This document shows positions 16,673-25,374 of a stretch of DNA of 64,000 nt, in pieces (positions within the stretch are counted from its first letter, which is position 1; each line of letters starts with the position of its first letter). Under the pieces are notes generated by a model, which was not told the DNA's origin, searched no databases, and was given only the letters and a program-made list of their open reading frames with translations. Source of the DNA: Flexivirga endophytica (GTDB taxonomy: Bacteria > Actinomycetota > Actinomycetes > Actinomycetales > Dermatophilaceae); NCBI RefSeq assembly GCF_014640635.1, contig NZ_BMHI01000003.1:496001-560000 (forward strand), read 5' to 3'. A program made the position numbers and the translations under genes.

Positions 16673-16820
16673 CAGGACAAGCGGAACAAGCGGGTCGAGT
16701 AGGCCGAGGCCGTATCGAGACCAGGTGACCGAGCGCCTCGATCTCGATACGCTCCTCCGCTGCGCTCCCCCGCTACTCGATCAGCATGATGCTGCGCTCC
16801 CCCGCTACTCGATCAGCATG
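16658..16820. repeat. REP-like nested inverted repeat with tandem 30-base unit
   Basis: AAGCGGGTCGAGTAG occurs at 16658-16672 and 16688-16702. TCGAGTAG (16695-16702) and GTATCGAGA (16712-16720) are matched in reverse order by TCTCGATAC (16742-16750) and CTACTCGA (16773-16780), so the region can form a long nested hairpin. A perfect 30-base direct repeat (from GCTGCGCTCCCCCGCTACTC to GATCAGCATG) lies at 16759-16788 and 16791-16820. It sits between two convergent genes and may act as a bidirectional terminator. Related copies lie at 20750-20825 and 21191-21233. Confidence 0.85.
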
Positions 16821-16821
16821 G

Positions 16822-17826
16822 CTAGGCGACGCGCGTCTCCGGCGACTTCGTCAGCGACGGGTCGCGCTGCGCAAGGCCACCCAGCGCGTCATCGATGCGG
16901 GACAGCACGTCCGCGTCCAGCTTCACACCGGACGCTTTGACGTTCTCGGTGACCTGCTCCGGCCGCGACGCGCCGATGAGCGCACTGGCGACGTTGTCGT
17001 TCTGCAGCACCCAGGCCACGGCGAGCTGGGCCATGGTGAGCCCCAGGTCCGCCGCGATCGGCGCGAGTTGCTGCACGCCCGTGAGGGTTTCGTCGTTCAG
17101 GAAGCGCGAGATCATGTCCGCGCCGCCCTTCTCGTCGGTCGCCCGGCTCCCGGCCGGCGGCTGCTCGCCCGGCTTGTACTTCCCGGTCAGGATGCCCTGC
17201 GCCACCGGTGACCAGACGATCTGCGAGATGCCCAGCTCCTGCGACGCCGGCACGACCTGGTCCTCGATGACCCGCCACAGCATCGAATACTGCGGCTGAT
17301 TCGAAATCAGTTGGAAACCAAGCTCTTTGGCGAGCGCGTGCCCGGCACGCAGCTGATCCGCGGTCCACTCGCTGACGCCAACATACAGCACCTTGCCCTG
17401 ACGGACGAGGTCACCGAACGCCTGCATCGTCTCTTCCAGCGGCGTCTCGTAGTCATAGCGGTGCGCCTGGTAGAGGTCGACGTGATCGGTGCCGAGCCGC
17501 TGCAACGAGCCGTTGATCGACTCGGTGATGTGCTTGCGCGACAGGCCGGTGTCGTTGTGACCCTTCGGGCCGGTCGGGAAGTAGACCTTGGTGAAGATCT
17601 CCAGGCTCTCGCGACGCTGCCCCTTGAGCGCCTCGCCGAGCACCGTCTCTGCGGCGGTGTTGGCATAGACGTCAGCGGTGTCGAAGGTCGTGATGCCGGC
17701 GTCGAGCGCGGCGCGGACGCACGCGATGGCCGCGTCGTTCTCGACCTGTGAGCCGTGGGTGAGCCAGTTGCCGTAGGTGATCTCGGAGATCTTCAGGCCT
17801 GAGTTGCCGAGGTAGCGAAAGTCCAT
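16822..17826 (-). CDS. Aldo/keto reductase
   Basis: 334-residue NADPH-dependent TIM-barrel reductase, similar in layout to the YghZ/Kv-beta branch. The catalytic tetrad can be read as Asp and Tyr in DTADVYAN, Lys in IFTKVYFP and His in YQAHRYDYE. Cofactor-binding residues follow in SRPEQV near the C-terminus. ATG 17826 follows GGTGGGAG; the GTG nine bases upstream has no ribosome-binding site. Its substrate cannot be told from sequence. It converges on pirin 2 across the REP-like region. Confidence 0.9.
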   Translation of the reverse strand: MDFRYLGNSGLKISEITYGNWLTHGSQVENDAAIACVRAALDAGITTFDTADVYANTAAETVLGEALKGQRRESLEIFTKVYFPTGPKGHNDTGLSRKHITESINGSLQRLGTDHVDLYQAHRYDYETPLEETMQAFGDLVRQGKVLYVGVSEWTADQLRAGHALAKELGFQLISNQPQYSMLWRVIEDQVVPASQELGISQIVWSPVAQGILTGKYKPGEQPPAGSRATDEKGGADMISRFLNDETLTGVQQLAPIAADLGLTMAQLAVAWVLQNDNVASALIGASRPEQVTENVKASGVKLDADVLSRIDDALGGLAQRDPSLTKSPETRVA

Positions 17827-17848
17827 GACTCCCACCGTACGACCGCTG

Positions 17849-19195
17849 TCAGGACGCGGTGCGCACGACCTCCGGTGCCTCGGCGCGATCGCTCAGCGAC
17901 AGCTCGGCCGGGAGGTTCTCCCAGCCGCGCAGGATGCGCGTGCCGCGTCGCTCCGCGCCCGGCAGCAACCGCACCGTGCCGAAGCGGTCGTAGAACGCGC
18001 GCAGCGCGACCTCGCCCTCCATCCGGGCCAGTGACGAGCCTAGGCAGTAGTGCCGCCCGGCCGAGAACGACACATGATCACGAGCGTTCGGTCGGCGTAC
18101 GTCGAACCGGTTGGGGTCGTCGAAGACCTCGGGGTCGCGGTTCGCGCCCGCGAGCACCGTGATGACCAACTCGGCCTCCTTCAGGCGCTGCCCCACGATC
18201 TCGGTGTCGCGGCTGACCTGCCGTCCGGTGAGCAGCACCGGCGGGTCGAAGCGCAGCACCTCCTCCACGGCATTCGCCCAACGGTCGGGCTCGTCACGCA
18301 ACAACTGCAACTGATCAGGGTGCTCGTCGAGCAGCCGGATCCCGTTGCCCAGCAAGTTGACCGTGGTCTCGAAGCCGGCCGCGAGCACCAGGCCGGCCGT
18401 CGCCTTCAGCTCCCGCTCGGTCAGGTGCGCGCCGTCGTCGCTGGCTCGCACCAACTGGCTGAACAGATCGTCACCGGGGTGCCGCCGGAGTTCGGCGAGG
18501 TGCTCGCCGAGCCAGGCGTCGAACTCGTCCAGGGAGTCCTCGACTTCACGGAAGTCGTGCCAGCTGAGACCCATGTCGAGACTGGGTGCAGCCAGGGTGC
18601 CCAGCTTGAGGACCAGCGCGCGGTCCTTCTCGGGCACGCCGAGGATCTCCGAGATCACCTCGACCGGCAGCTTCGCGCAGTAGGACTCGACCAGGTCGAC
18701 GGGACGACCCGCCGGGATCTCGTCGAGCAGGCTCGCGGCGATCTCCTCGGTGCGCACCCGCAGCTTCTCGACGGCGCGCGCAGTGAAGACACGGGTCACC
18801 AGCTTGCGATATCTGGTGTGGTCCGGCGGCTCGACCGCGAGCAGCGACGGCGCCTCGACGGGGTTGAGACCCTCGCGCTTGGCCCATCGACCCAGCCGTC
18901 CGAGCACGGTGCCGTCCTCGAAGACGAACCCCGCGTGAACATCGTTGCTGCTCAACGTCTCTCGCACAGCCTCGTGATCGACTGTGATGTGTCCGAGCCG
19001 CCACTTCGCCATGGTTCCCTCGGCCCGGATCTCTTCGATGAGCGGCAGCAACTCCTGCGTGCTGACGCGCTCGGCCTCGGTTGTCATCCGCCCCTGGAAG
19101 TCGCCCTTGCGCGCAGCCACGCGCATCAGGTTGCCGGGCAGTCCGTGACCGAGACCCCAGCGCACGCCGCGCTTGAGTGCGTCTGCTGTTTTCAT
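17849..19195 (-). CDS. Cytochrome P450
   Basis: 448-residue soluble bacterial P450. Key motifs are the I-helix AGFETTVN, the ExxR motif in EEVLR, and the haem-thiolate loop FSAGRHYCLG, whose Cys is the iron ligand. ATG 19195 follows GGAGG at good spacing, so the 23 upstream residues in this frame are excluded. No ferredoxin or reductase gene is adjacent, so it must use a partner encoded elsewhere. A cis-prenyltransferase gene lies 118 bases upstream on the same strand. A terpenoid substrate is conceivable but unproven. Confidence 0.93.
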   Translation of the reverse strand: MKTADALKRGVRWGLGHGLPGNLMRVAARKGDFQGRMTTEAERVSTQELLPLIEEIRAEGTMAKWRLGHITVDHEAVRETLSSNDVHAGFVFEDGTVLGRLGRWAKREGLNPVEAPSLLAVEPPDHTRYRKLVTRVFTARAVEKLRVRTEEIAASLLDEIPAGRPVDLVESYCAKLPVEVISEILGVPEKDRALVLKLGTLAAPSLDMGLSWHDFREVEDSLDEFDAWLGEHLAELRRHPGDDLFSQLVRASDDGAHLTERELKATAGLVLAAGFETTVNLLGNGIRLLDEHPDQLQLLRDEPDRWANAVEEVLRFDPPVLLTGRQVSRDTEIVGQRLKEAELVITVLAGANRDPEVFDDPNRFDVRRPNARDHVSFSAGRHYCLGSSLARMEGEVALRAFYDRFGTVRLLPGAERRGTRILRGWENLPAELSLSDRAEAPEVVRTAS

Positions 19196-19221
19196 CGCGC
19201 CTCCGCGTTTACGACAGGTGT

Positions 19222-19237
19222 AGTGATTCATTTCACA
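19222..19237. promoter_or_regulatory. CRP/GlxR-like site upstream of the P450 gene
   Basis: AGTGATTCATTTCACA matches the consensus TGTGA-N6-TCACA at nine of ten positions. It is centred about 35 bases before the P450 start in an A/T-richer patch. It is a candidate site for a CRP/GlxR-type regulator; none is encoded in the window. Confidence 0.45.
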
Positions 19238-19313
19238 GTAGGCGCGAATGCGCGTCAGCGCCACCCATCGGCACAGATCGGGCTACGGCTCAGACATGAG
19301 ATCCGGAGTGGGC

Positions 19314-20021
19314 TCAGGTGTGCGCGGCGGACCGTCGCCGCGCGTATTCGCCCAGTGCGCTGTCCAATTCGCGCTCTCCGAAGGCCGGCCACATCTTGTC
19401 GCTGAAGACGATCTCGGCGTGCTGGCTCTGCCACGGGAAGAACCCGGAGATGCGGTGTTCGCCACTGGTGCGGATCACCAGGTCGATGTCCTTGATCGGT
19501 CCGCCGGGAAGGCGTTCGGAGATGGCGGCGACCAGCGCATCGCCCTCGGCCTGCTGGCCATCGGCGAGCATCCGGCGCACGGCGTCACACACCTCCGACT
19601 GCGGGTCGTAGCCGATCGCGAGTGTCAGGTGCGCCGGACGGCCACGTGTCGCCTCGACCGCATCACGCAGGACTGTCGCGCACGACTCCGGCAGCAACGT
19701 GACGTCGCCGGCGACGTGCAGCTGCCAGTCGCTCCACTGGCGGACCTTGACCGGCAGGACGGACTCGATGAGCTGGAAGAGATAGCCGATCTCGTCGGCG
19801 TCCCGTTTGCGGATGTTGTCCGCCGAGAGCACATAGACGCTCACGTGTCGTATGCCGCGCGCGCTCAACCACTCGAGCACGTCCTCCAGATGATCCGCGC
19901 CGGCTCGATGCCCCTCGCTCACCCGGGCCAGGCCTGCCGCGCGTGCCCACCGGCGGTTTCCGTCCATGATCAGTCCGACGTGCCTGGGCATCTCGACGAC
20001 GGTCGACGCTGAACTCCTCAT
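19314..20021 (-). CDS. cis-Prenyltransferase (UppS family, short)
   Basis: 235-residue member of the Z-isoprenyl diphosphate synthase family, which condenses isopentenyl diphosphate onto allylic primers. The catalytic MDGNRRWA (19-26), the downstream SADNIRKR (66-73) and the C-terminal DLVIRTSGEHRISGFFPWQS block are all present. It is slightly shorter than housekeeping UppS and is not beside recO or cell-wall genes. It could therefore be a short-chain synthase (such as Z-FPP) or a second undecaprenyl enzyme. The start at 20021 is uncertain; MPRHVG ten codons later is also possible. Confidence 0.82.
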   Translation of the reverse strand: MRSSASTVVEMPRHVGLIMDGNRRWARAAGLARVSEGHRAGADHLEDVLEWLSARGIRHVSVYVLSADNIRKRDADEIGYLFQLIESVLPVKVRQWSDWQLHVAGDVTLLPESCATVLRDAVEATRGRPAHLTLAIGYDPQSEVCDAVRRMLADGQQAEGDALVAAISERLPGGPIKDIDLVIRTSGEHRISGFFPWQSQHAEIVFSDKMWPAFGERELDSALGEYARRRSAAHT

Positions 20022-20062
20022 GCCCTGATTCTCGCAGCGCCGACCCGTCTACGGTTGCAGTC

Positions 20063-21190
20063 ATGCCACGGGACGAACAACCTGACACTTCGGCGAAACG
20101 GGCTCGCGCACTCGGACTGGCGCCGGGCGCCGGCACACCAGGCCCCACCAACTCGATCACCGACGTCACGGGCGTCCGCGTCGGACACGTGACCATCCAT
20201 GAGGGCACCCGGCTGCACACCGGGGTGACCGCCGTCGTGCCGGATGCCGTGGACGTCGCCGGTGGCCGTGTGCCGGCAGGGCTCTTCGTCGGCAACGGAT
20301 ACGGAAAACTCGTCGGCGCAACGCAATTGGCCGAGTTGGGCGAGATCGAGACGCCCATCGTGCTGACCGGCACGCTGTCCGCGTTCCGTGCCGCGGACGC
20401 GCTCGTCACCTACGTGCTCGACAAGCCCCGCAACGAAGCCGTCGAGTCGCTCAACCCGGTGGTCGGCGAGACCAACGACGGTCACCTGTCCGACATACGC
20501 AGCCGGCCGATCACCGAGGAACACGTGCTGACCGCACTTCGCTCGGCCACATCGGACCCGGTCGAGCAGGGCTGCGTCGGCGCGGGCACCGGGACAGCCG
20601 CACTCGGTTTCAAGGGCGGCATCGGCAGTTCGTCACGCGTCGTCGACCTCGGCGACCACGGCACCTGCACCGTCGGCGTGCTGGCGCAGACCAACTTCTC
20701 CGGAACGCTCACCGTGCGTGGTGTGCCGATCACGCCGCAGGAGGCGCTCGGTCTCGATGCACCTGGTCTCGATACACCTGGTCTCGATACACCTCCTCCG
20801 CTGCGCTCCCCCGGCACTCGACCAGCCAATGATGACGAGCCGCAGGGGAATTCGTGCATGCTGATCGTCGCGGTCGATGCCGGCCTGGACGCCCGGCAAT
20901 TGACCAGGGTCGCCACCCGGGCGGTCTTCGGTCTGGCGCGCGCCGGCTCCGACTTCGCACAGGGCAGCGGCGACTACGGGATCGCCTTCGACACCGGGCA
21001 GCGCCGCGGCATACCGGACCAGCACCTCAATCCGATCTTCTTCGCCGTCCAGGAGGCGGTCGCCGAAGCCGTCCTGGACTCGCTCTTCCTGGCCACGACG
21101 ACCGAGGGCTTCCACGGGCACACCAAGCACGCCGTGCCGCTGGACTTCGTGCTCGAGAAGTGTTCAGCTGCAGGGGCTCTCGACCGCTGA
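20063..21190 (+). CDS. DmpA-type P1 aminopeptidase with a repeat-encoded linker
   Basis: 375-residue self-cleaving N-terminal nucleophile peptidase (S58, DmpA branch). It shows SITDVTGVRVGH (31-42), an oxyanion-type VGNGYG (76-81), GCVGAGTGT (170-178), and the processing site GNSCM (262-266), where Ser264 would become the N-terminal nucleophile of the beta chain. Residues 230-253 are unusual: three tandem GLD(A/T)P units and a Pro/Arg tail, encoded by a REP-like element. They lie about ten residues before the cleavage site, where family members have a variable linker. The frame is kept, so the gene may still be active. Confidence 0.88.
   Translation: MPRDEQPDTSAKRARALGLAPGAGTPGPTNSITDVTGVRVGHVTIHEGTRLHTGVTAVVPDAVDVAGGRVPAGLFVGNGYGKLVGATQLAELGEIETPIVLTGTLSAFRAADALVTYVLDKPRNEAVESLNPVVGETNDGHLSDIRSRPITEEHVLTALRSATSDPVEQGCVGAGTGTAALGFKGGIGSSSRVVDLGDHGTCTVGVLAQTNFSGTLTVRGVPITPQEALGLDAPGLDTPGLDTPPPLRSPGTRPANDDEPQGNSCMLIVAVDAGLDARQLTRVATRAVFGLARAGSDFAQGSGDYGIAFDTGQRRGIPDQHLNPIFFAVQEAVAEAVLDSLFLATTTEGFHGHTKHAVPLDFVLEKCSAAGALDR
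20750..20825. repeat. REP-like element inside the DmpA gene
   Basis: Three tandem 15-base units, GGTCTCGAT(G/A)CACCT, lie at 20750-20764, 20765-20779 and 20780-20794. They are followed by CCTCCGCTGCGCTCCCCCGG and CACTCGACC. The same core (TCTCGATAC...CTCCTCCGCTGCGCTCCCCCG...ACTCGA) is in the intergenic element at 16742-16780. Its presence in frame inside a gene points to insertion of a mobile palindromic unit. Confidence 0.85.
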
Positions 21191-21233
21191 CGGTCTCGAC
21201 ACACCCCCCGCTAGGTTCCTCCGGCACTCGACC
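21191..21233. repeat. REP-like element at the end of the response regulator gene
   Basis: GGTCTCGACACA begins at 21191 and TCCTCCGGCACTCGACC ends at 21233, matching the outer parts of the copy at 20750-20825. It spans the 3' end of the convergent response-regulator gene and supplies its last residues and TAG stop. Confidence 0.7.
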
Positions 21234-21900
21234 CGGGTGGCCGGGTGGTGGCGTCACCTGGCGCGACCAGGCCGCACTCGTAGGCGAAGATCACTGCCTG
21301 CACCCTGCTGTCCAGTCCGAGCTTGGCCAGGATGCGGCCGACGTGACCCTTGACCGTCGTGGCTTCGAGGAAGAGCCGGCGCGCGATGACCGCGTTGCTG
21401 TGCCCTCCGGCCATCTCGTGCAAGACCTCCAACTCGCGCGGCGTGAGCGTGGCGAGGCGCGGATCGCCTGCACGGGCAGGGGCGCCCGCGACGAAGCGCT
21501 CCAGCAGCCTGCGGGTGACCTCGGGGGCGATCAGTGCATCACCGCGGGCGACAGCCCGGACGGCTTCGATGATCCGTCCCGGTGGGGAGTCCTTGACCAG
21601 GAAGCCGACCGCGCCGGCACGCAATGCCTCGACGACATACTCGTCGAGGTCGAAGGTGGTGATCACGATGACTTCGGCGGTGTCGTCGCGCAGTCGCCGT
21701 GTCGCCTCCAGCCCGTCGATCTTGGGCATCCGGATGTCCATGAGGACGACGTCAGGTTCTCGCCGTCGCGCCAGGCTGACCGCATCGTGCCCGTCGACGG
21801 CCTCGCCGATGACCTCGATGTCCGGCTCGCTCTCCAGGATCATCCGCAGGCCCTGCCGGGAGATCGCCTGATCGTCGGCGATCAGCACACGGGTGGACAT
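21211..21900 (-). CDS. NarL/LuxR-type response regulator
   Basis: 229 residues. The receiver domain has acidic residues Asp9-Asp10, phosphorylated Asp55 in LMDIRMP and the conserved Lys in FLVKD. The LuxR helix-turn-helix is [20 protein letters not shown] through GRILAKLGL. Its start overlaps the kinase gene by 19 bases, so the two are co-transcribed. The last residues (RPPGSSAGGT) and the stop are encoded by a REP-like repeat, so the original C-terminus was probably replaced. The divergent MMPL exporter upstream of the kinase is the obvious candidate target. Confidence 0.92.
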   Translation of the reverse strand: MSTRVLIADDQAISRQGLRMILESEPDIEVIGEAVDGHDAVSLARRREPDVVLMDIRMPKIDGLEATRRLRDDTAEVIVITTFDLDEYVVEALRAGAVGFLVKDSPPGRIIEAVRAVARGDALIAPEVTRRLLERFVAGAPARAGDPRLATLTPRELEVLHEMAGGHSNAVIARRLFLEATTVKGHVGRILAKLGLDSRVQAVIFAYECGLVAPGDATTRPPGSSAGGT

Positions 21901-23090
21901 GAGATGTCCTCCAGCGGCAGCACCGCGCGCACGACCCAGCCGCCGGCCGCAGCAGGGCCGGCGGCGAGCACACCTTCGACCAAACGGAGACGCTCGCGCA
22001 TCCCTTCGATGCCGGTCCCGGTCCGCGCAACCGAAGTCGAGGGGGCGCCCCGACCGTCGTCCGTCACCTCGAGGGCGAGCTCGTGCGGGCGGTAGTCGAC
22101 GACGACCTGCACCGCACGGGCGCGCGCGTGCCGAGCGACATTGGTGAGGGACTCCTGGACGACCCGATAGGCGCACAACTCGACCTCTTCGGGCAGCTGT
22201 CGCGAGACGCCGCCGACCGTCAGCTCCGCCGCCACTCCGCTCGACCGCAACGGCTGCAGGAGGCCTTCGAGATCGGCGAGGCGCGGCAGCGGAGCAACCT
22301 CCGCCTCGTCGGATTGTTCTCGCAGCACGCCGAGCGTCCGCTTGGTCTGCCCGAGTGCCTCCCGGGTCAGGTCGTGGATCTGTAGGAGCATCTGTCTCGC
22401 TTCGGGATCGTTGGTCTCCCTGCTCGCGCCGGCGGCGAGCAGCGAGATCCCGCTGAGGTGGTGACCGGTGATGTCGTGCACGTCCCGGGCAATGCGCAAT
22501 CGCTCCTCCGCGACCGCACGCTGCACGTCCTGATCTCGTAACTGCTCGACCCGGTGCGCGAGTTCCCGTGCTTGCCGGGCTCGGGCGCGTTCGGCGCGGA
22601 ACTTCTCTCCCACGAGGGCGGGGAACATGCCCACCGCGAATCCCCCGATCGCCGCCAGTGGCCAGTCGCGGTCGGCTCGCGACACCGCGGTAGCAGCCAG
22701 GGCGAGTCCGGACAGCACGCCGATGGTGCCGGTGAGCCGCACATCGGCCCGGCTGGCCGTGATGCCCACCAGCGCCAGCGCGAGCAGGGCAGGCCCGGTC
22801 ATCGGGTAGCCGCCGACGAGCCCGGCTGTCGACCCCACCAGCGCCCACACCGTGGCCACCCTTGGGGCAGGACGCAGCAGGAGCACCGACATACACGCTC
22901 CGGCGGTGAGCAACAGCCACGCCGGATCCGGATCCCGTGGGCTGGTCGCCAGCCGTTCATTGCCGACCAGCGTCGCCACGAGACAGAGCGTGGTGACGAC
23001 CAGTGCGCGGAACACATCGAACCCGGTGATCGGGACAAGCGTCGTGAAGCGCCGGGCGGACATGCGACCAGCGTAAGCAGCGGACGCCAT
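21882..23090 (-). CDS. NarL-family sensor histidine kinase
   Basis: 402-residue membrane kinase. The N-terminal 150 residues contain about five helices. Next come a short coiled region, the HisKA_3 box ERLRIARDVHDITGHHLSG (the His before Asp is the phosphorylation site) and a HATPase domain with NVARHARA and DDGRGA. ATG 23090 is preferred because GGAG lies about nine bases before it; ATG 23063 (MSARR) is an alternative. It lacks a large extracellular domain, so it probably senses within or near the membrane. It overlaps the response regulator downstream. Confidence 0.9.
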   Translation of the reverse strand: MASAAYAGRMSARRFTTLVPITGFDVFRALVVTTLCLVATLVGNERLATSPRDPDPAWLLLTAGACMSVLLLRPAPRVATVWALVGSTAGLVGGYPMTGPALLALALVGITASRADVRLTGTIGVLSGLALAATAVSRADRDWPLAAIGGFAVGMFPALVGEKFRAERARARQARELAHRVEQLRDQDVQRAVAEERLRIARDVHDITGHHLSGISLLAAGASRETNDPEARQMLLQIHDLTREALGQTKRTLGVLREQSDEAEVAPLPRLADLEGLLQPLRSSGVAAELTVGGVSRQLPEEVELCAYRVVQESLTNVARHARARAVQVVVDYRPHELALEVTDDGRGAPSTSVARTGTGIEGMRERLRLVEGVLAAGPAAAGGWVVRAVLPLEDISCPPVC

Positions 23091-23202
23091 CCGCACCTGC
23101 TCCTAAAGGACTGCATCGGTCCCTCCCTGCGGCGCTGGTGGCGTGCTGTCCCCGCGCCGGACGCTGAAGGGGCATTCATCACTTCCCACGAGGGGCACAC
23201 CC

Positions 23203-25374
23203 ATGGCACGTCTACTGGCCCGGCTCGGCCGCCTCGCATTCCGCAGGCGCCGCGTCGTGCTCGCCGTCTGGATAGCGGTTCTCGGTGTCGTCGGGATCGG
23301 CGCCGTCACCCTCGGCGGATCGACCAACGACACGTTCTCGATCCCCGGCACCGAGTCGCAGCGGGCGATCAATCTGCTCGAGCAACGTCTTCCCCAGGCC
23401 AACGGCGCCTCGGGCCGGATCGTCTTCGCGGCCCCTGAGGGTCAGTCGTTGTCGCCGTCCCAGAAGGCCACCGTGCAGAAGGTCATCACGCAGGTCGACA
23501 AGCTTCCCGGCATCCAGGACGCCAGCAATCCGTATGACGGCGGGCTTGTCTCCAAAGACGGCCGAATCGCCTTGTCCCAGGTGACTTTCCGCGCGACGTC
23601 GGATCAGCTGGAGGACTCCTCACGCAAGGCCGTGCAGGAGGTCGCGTCGCGAGCCGGTCCGGCGGGCGTGCAGGTCGAGTTCGGTGGCGACGCAGTGGTC
23701 GAGCCGTCGGAGTCCTCGCTCGGCGAGGTGATTGGCATACCCTTCGCGGCGCTCATCCTCTTCCTGACGTTCGGTTCACTGGTCGCCGCGGGCCTGCCGT
23801 TGCTGACCGCAGTCCTCAGCGTCGGCACCGGGCTGGGCGGGATCTTCCTGTCCACCGCGTTCCTCGACCTGAGCTCCAGCGTCCCGACGATCGCCCTGAT
23901 GCTCGGACTCGCTGTCGGGATCGACTACGCCGTCTTCATCCTGTCGAGGCACCGCAGCCAACTGGCCACGGGTATGACGCCCGAGGACTCGGCGGCTCAC
24001 GCCATCGGAACCGCAGGAAGCGCAGTGGTTTTTGCCGGTGCGACGGTGATCATCGCCATCGGTGCGCTCAGTGTGGTCGGCATACCGTTCATCACCGCTA
24101 TGGGTCTCGCCGCTGCGTTCACGGTGGCGGTGGCGGTGCTGGTCGCCATCACCCTCGTGCCTGCGCTGATGGGCTTCGCCGGTGCCCGACTGGCCAAGGG
24201 CAAGCATCCGGAGGTCGGCGAGCCGGAACGACCGACGCACGGCGCGCGGTGGGTCGGCCTGGTCACCCGTCACCGGGTCGCTGCATTGCTGATCGCCGTC
24301 GTGGCGTTGCTCGGCTGCGCTGTCCCAGCCCTCGGTCTGCGTCTCGGGATGCCCGACGACTCGACTGCTGCGACCGGCAGCACGAACCGGCAGGCGTACG
24401 ATCTGCTGGCCGACGGCTTCGGCCCCGGTTTCAATGGTCCGCTCACGGTCGTGGTCAGCAACGACGGTCAGCCGATCGGGCCTGCCGCCCAGCGGGTGGC
24501 GACGCAACTGCGGGGCATGGACGACGTGGCGAATGTCGGCGAACCGGCACTCAGTCCGTCCGGCGACACCGCCATCGTCTCGGTGATCCCGGACAGCGGA
24601 CCTTCGAGCGAGCAGACCAAGCAACTGGTCGAGGCCGTCCGCGAGCGGGCGCCTACGCTGGAAAAGGAACTCGGCGCCGAGGTGCTCGTCACCGGTCAGA
24701 CCGCGGTCAACATCGACATCGCGGACAAGCTCGGCGGGGCGCTCATCCCGTTCCTGGCGGTGGTCGTCGGTCTGGCGATGCTCCTGCTGATGGTCGCGTT
24801 CCGGTCGATCATCGTGCCGCTCACCGCGATCGGTGGATTCCTGCTGACGATCGGCGCAGCCTTCGGGGGTGTCGTGGCGATCTTCCAGAACGGTTTCGCC
24901 GCAGACCTTTTCGGGGTGTCGCAGCCGGCACCGATCATCTCGCTGCTGCCGATCATCATCATCGCGATCCTCTTCGGCCTGGCGATGGACTATCAGGTCT
25001 TCCTCGTGTCCCGAATGCGTGAGGAGCACGTGCACGGCGCGCCGCCCACCAAGGCGGTCGTCGACGGATTCCGTTACGGCGCACGGGTCGTCACCGCGGC
25101 TGCGTTGATCATGGGCGCGGTGTTCGCCGGGTTCATCCTGGAGCACGACGCAATCATCAAGTCGGTCGGGTTCACGCTCGCCTTCGGGATCCTCGTGGAT
25201 GCGTTCGTGGTGCGGATGACGCTCATCCCGGCCGTCATGGCCCTGGTCGGGGAGCGGGCGTGGTGGCTACCGCGCTGGTTGGATCGGCTGCTTCCACGTG
25301 TCGACATCGAGGGTCAGTCACTGGAGCGGCCGCTGCGTGCCGTCGACGACGAGGAGGTGGCGGTGCCGTCCTGA
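23203..25374 (+). CDS. MMPL-family RND exporter
   Basis: 723 residues with the classic MMPL layout: helix 1 near the N-terminus, a soluble loop, six helices with GIDYAVFILSRHR, a second loop, then six helices with AMDYQVFLVSRMREEHVHG. The Asp-Tyr pairs are part of the proton-relay site. Proteins of this family export lipids, drugs or siderophores. ATG 23203 follows GAGGGG at good spacing. It is divergent from the NarL-type kinase/regulator pair across 112 bases, a common arrangement for a regulated exporter. The stop directly abuts the convergent GNAT gene. Confidence 0.92.
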   Translation: MARLLARLGRLAFRRRRVVLAVWIAVLGVVGIGAVTLGGSTNDTFSIPGTESQRAINLLEQRLPQANGASGRIVFAAPEGQSLSPSQKATVQKVITQVDKLPGIQDASNPYDGGLVSKDGRIALSQVTFRATSDQLEDSSRKAVQEVASRAGPAGVQVEFGGDAVVEPSESSLGEVIGIPFAALILFLTFGSLVAAGLPLLTAVLSVGTGLGGIFLSTAFLDLSSSVPTIALMLGLAVGIDYAVFILSRHRSQLATGMTPEDSAAHAIGTAGSAVVFAGATVIIAIGALSVVGIPFITAMGLAAAFTVAVAVLVAITLVPALMGFAGARLAKGKHPEVGEPERPTHGARWVGLVTRHRVAALLIAVVALLGCAVPALGLRLGMPDDSTAATGSTNRQAYDLLADGFGPGFNGPLTVVVSNDGQPIGPAAQRVATQLRGMDDVANVGEPALSPSGDTAIVSVIPDSGPSSEQTKQLVEAVRERAPTLEKELGAEVLVTGQTAVNIDIADKLGGALIPFLAVVVGLAMLLLMVAFRSIIVPLTAIGGFLLTIGAAFGGVVAIFQNGFAADLFGVSQPAPIISLLPIIIIAILFGLAMDYQVFLVSRMREEHVHGAPPTKAVVDGFRYGARVVTAAALIMGAVFAGFILEHDAIIKSVGFTLAFGILVDAFVVRMTLIPAVMALVGERAWWLPRWLDRLLPRVDIEGQSLERPLRAVDDEEVAVPS

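Noticed and set aside
17890-17910. A fourth CTCAGCG-N4-CTC box near 17.9 kb
   Set aside because: It lies inside the P450 coding sequence near its end, and the second half-site is poor (CTCGGCC).
23776-25146. Long open frame (456 codons) on the - strand opposite the MMPL exporter gene
   Set aside because: It is a low-complexity, Arg/Asp/His-rich shadow of the MMPL codons, with no ribosome-binding site or family features.
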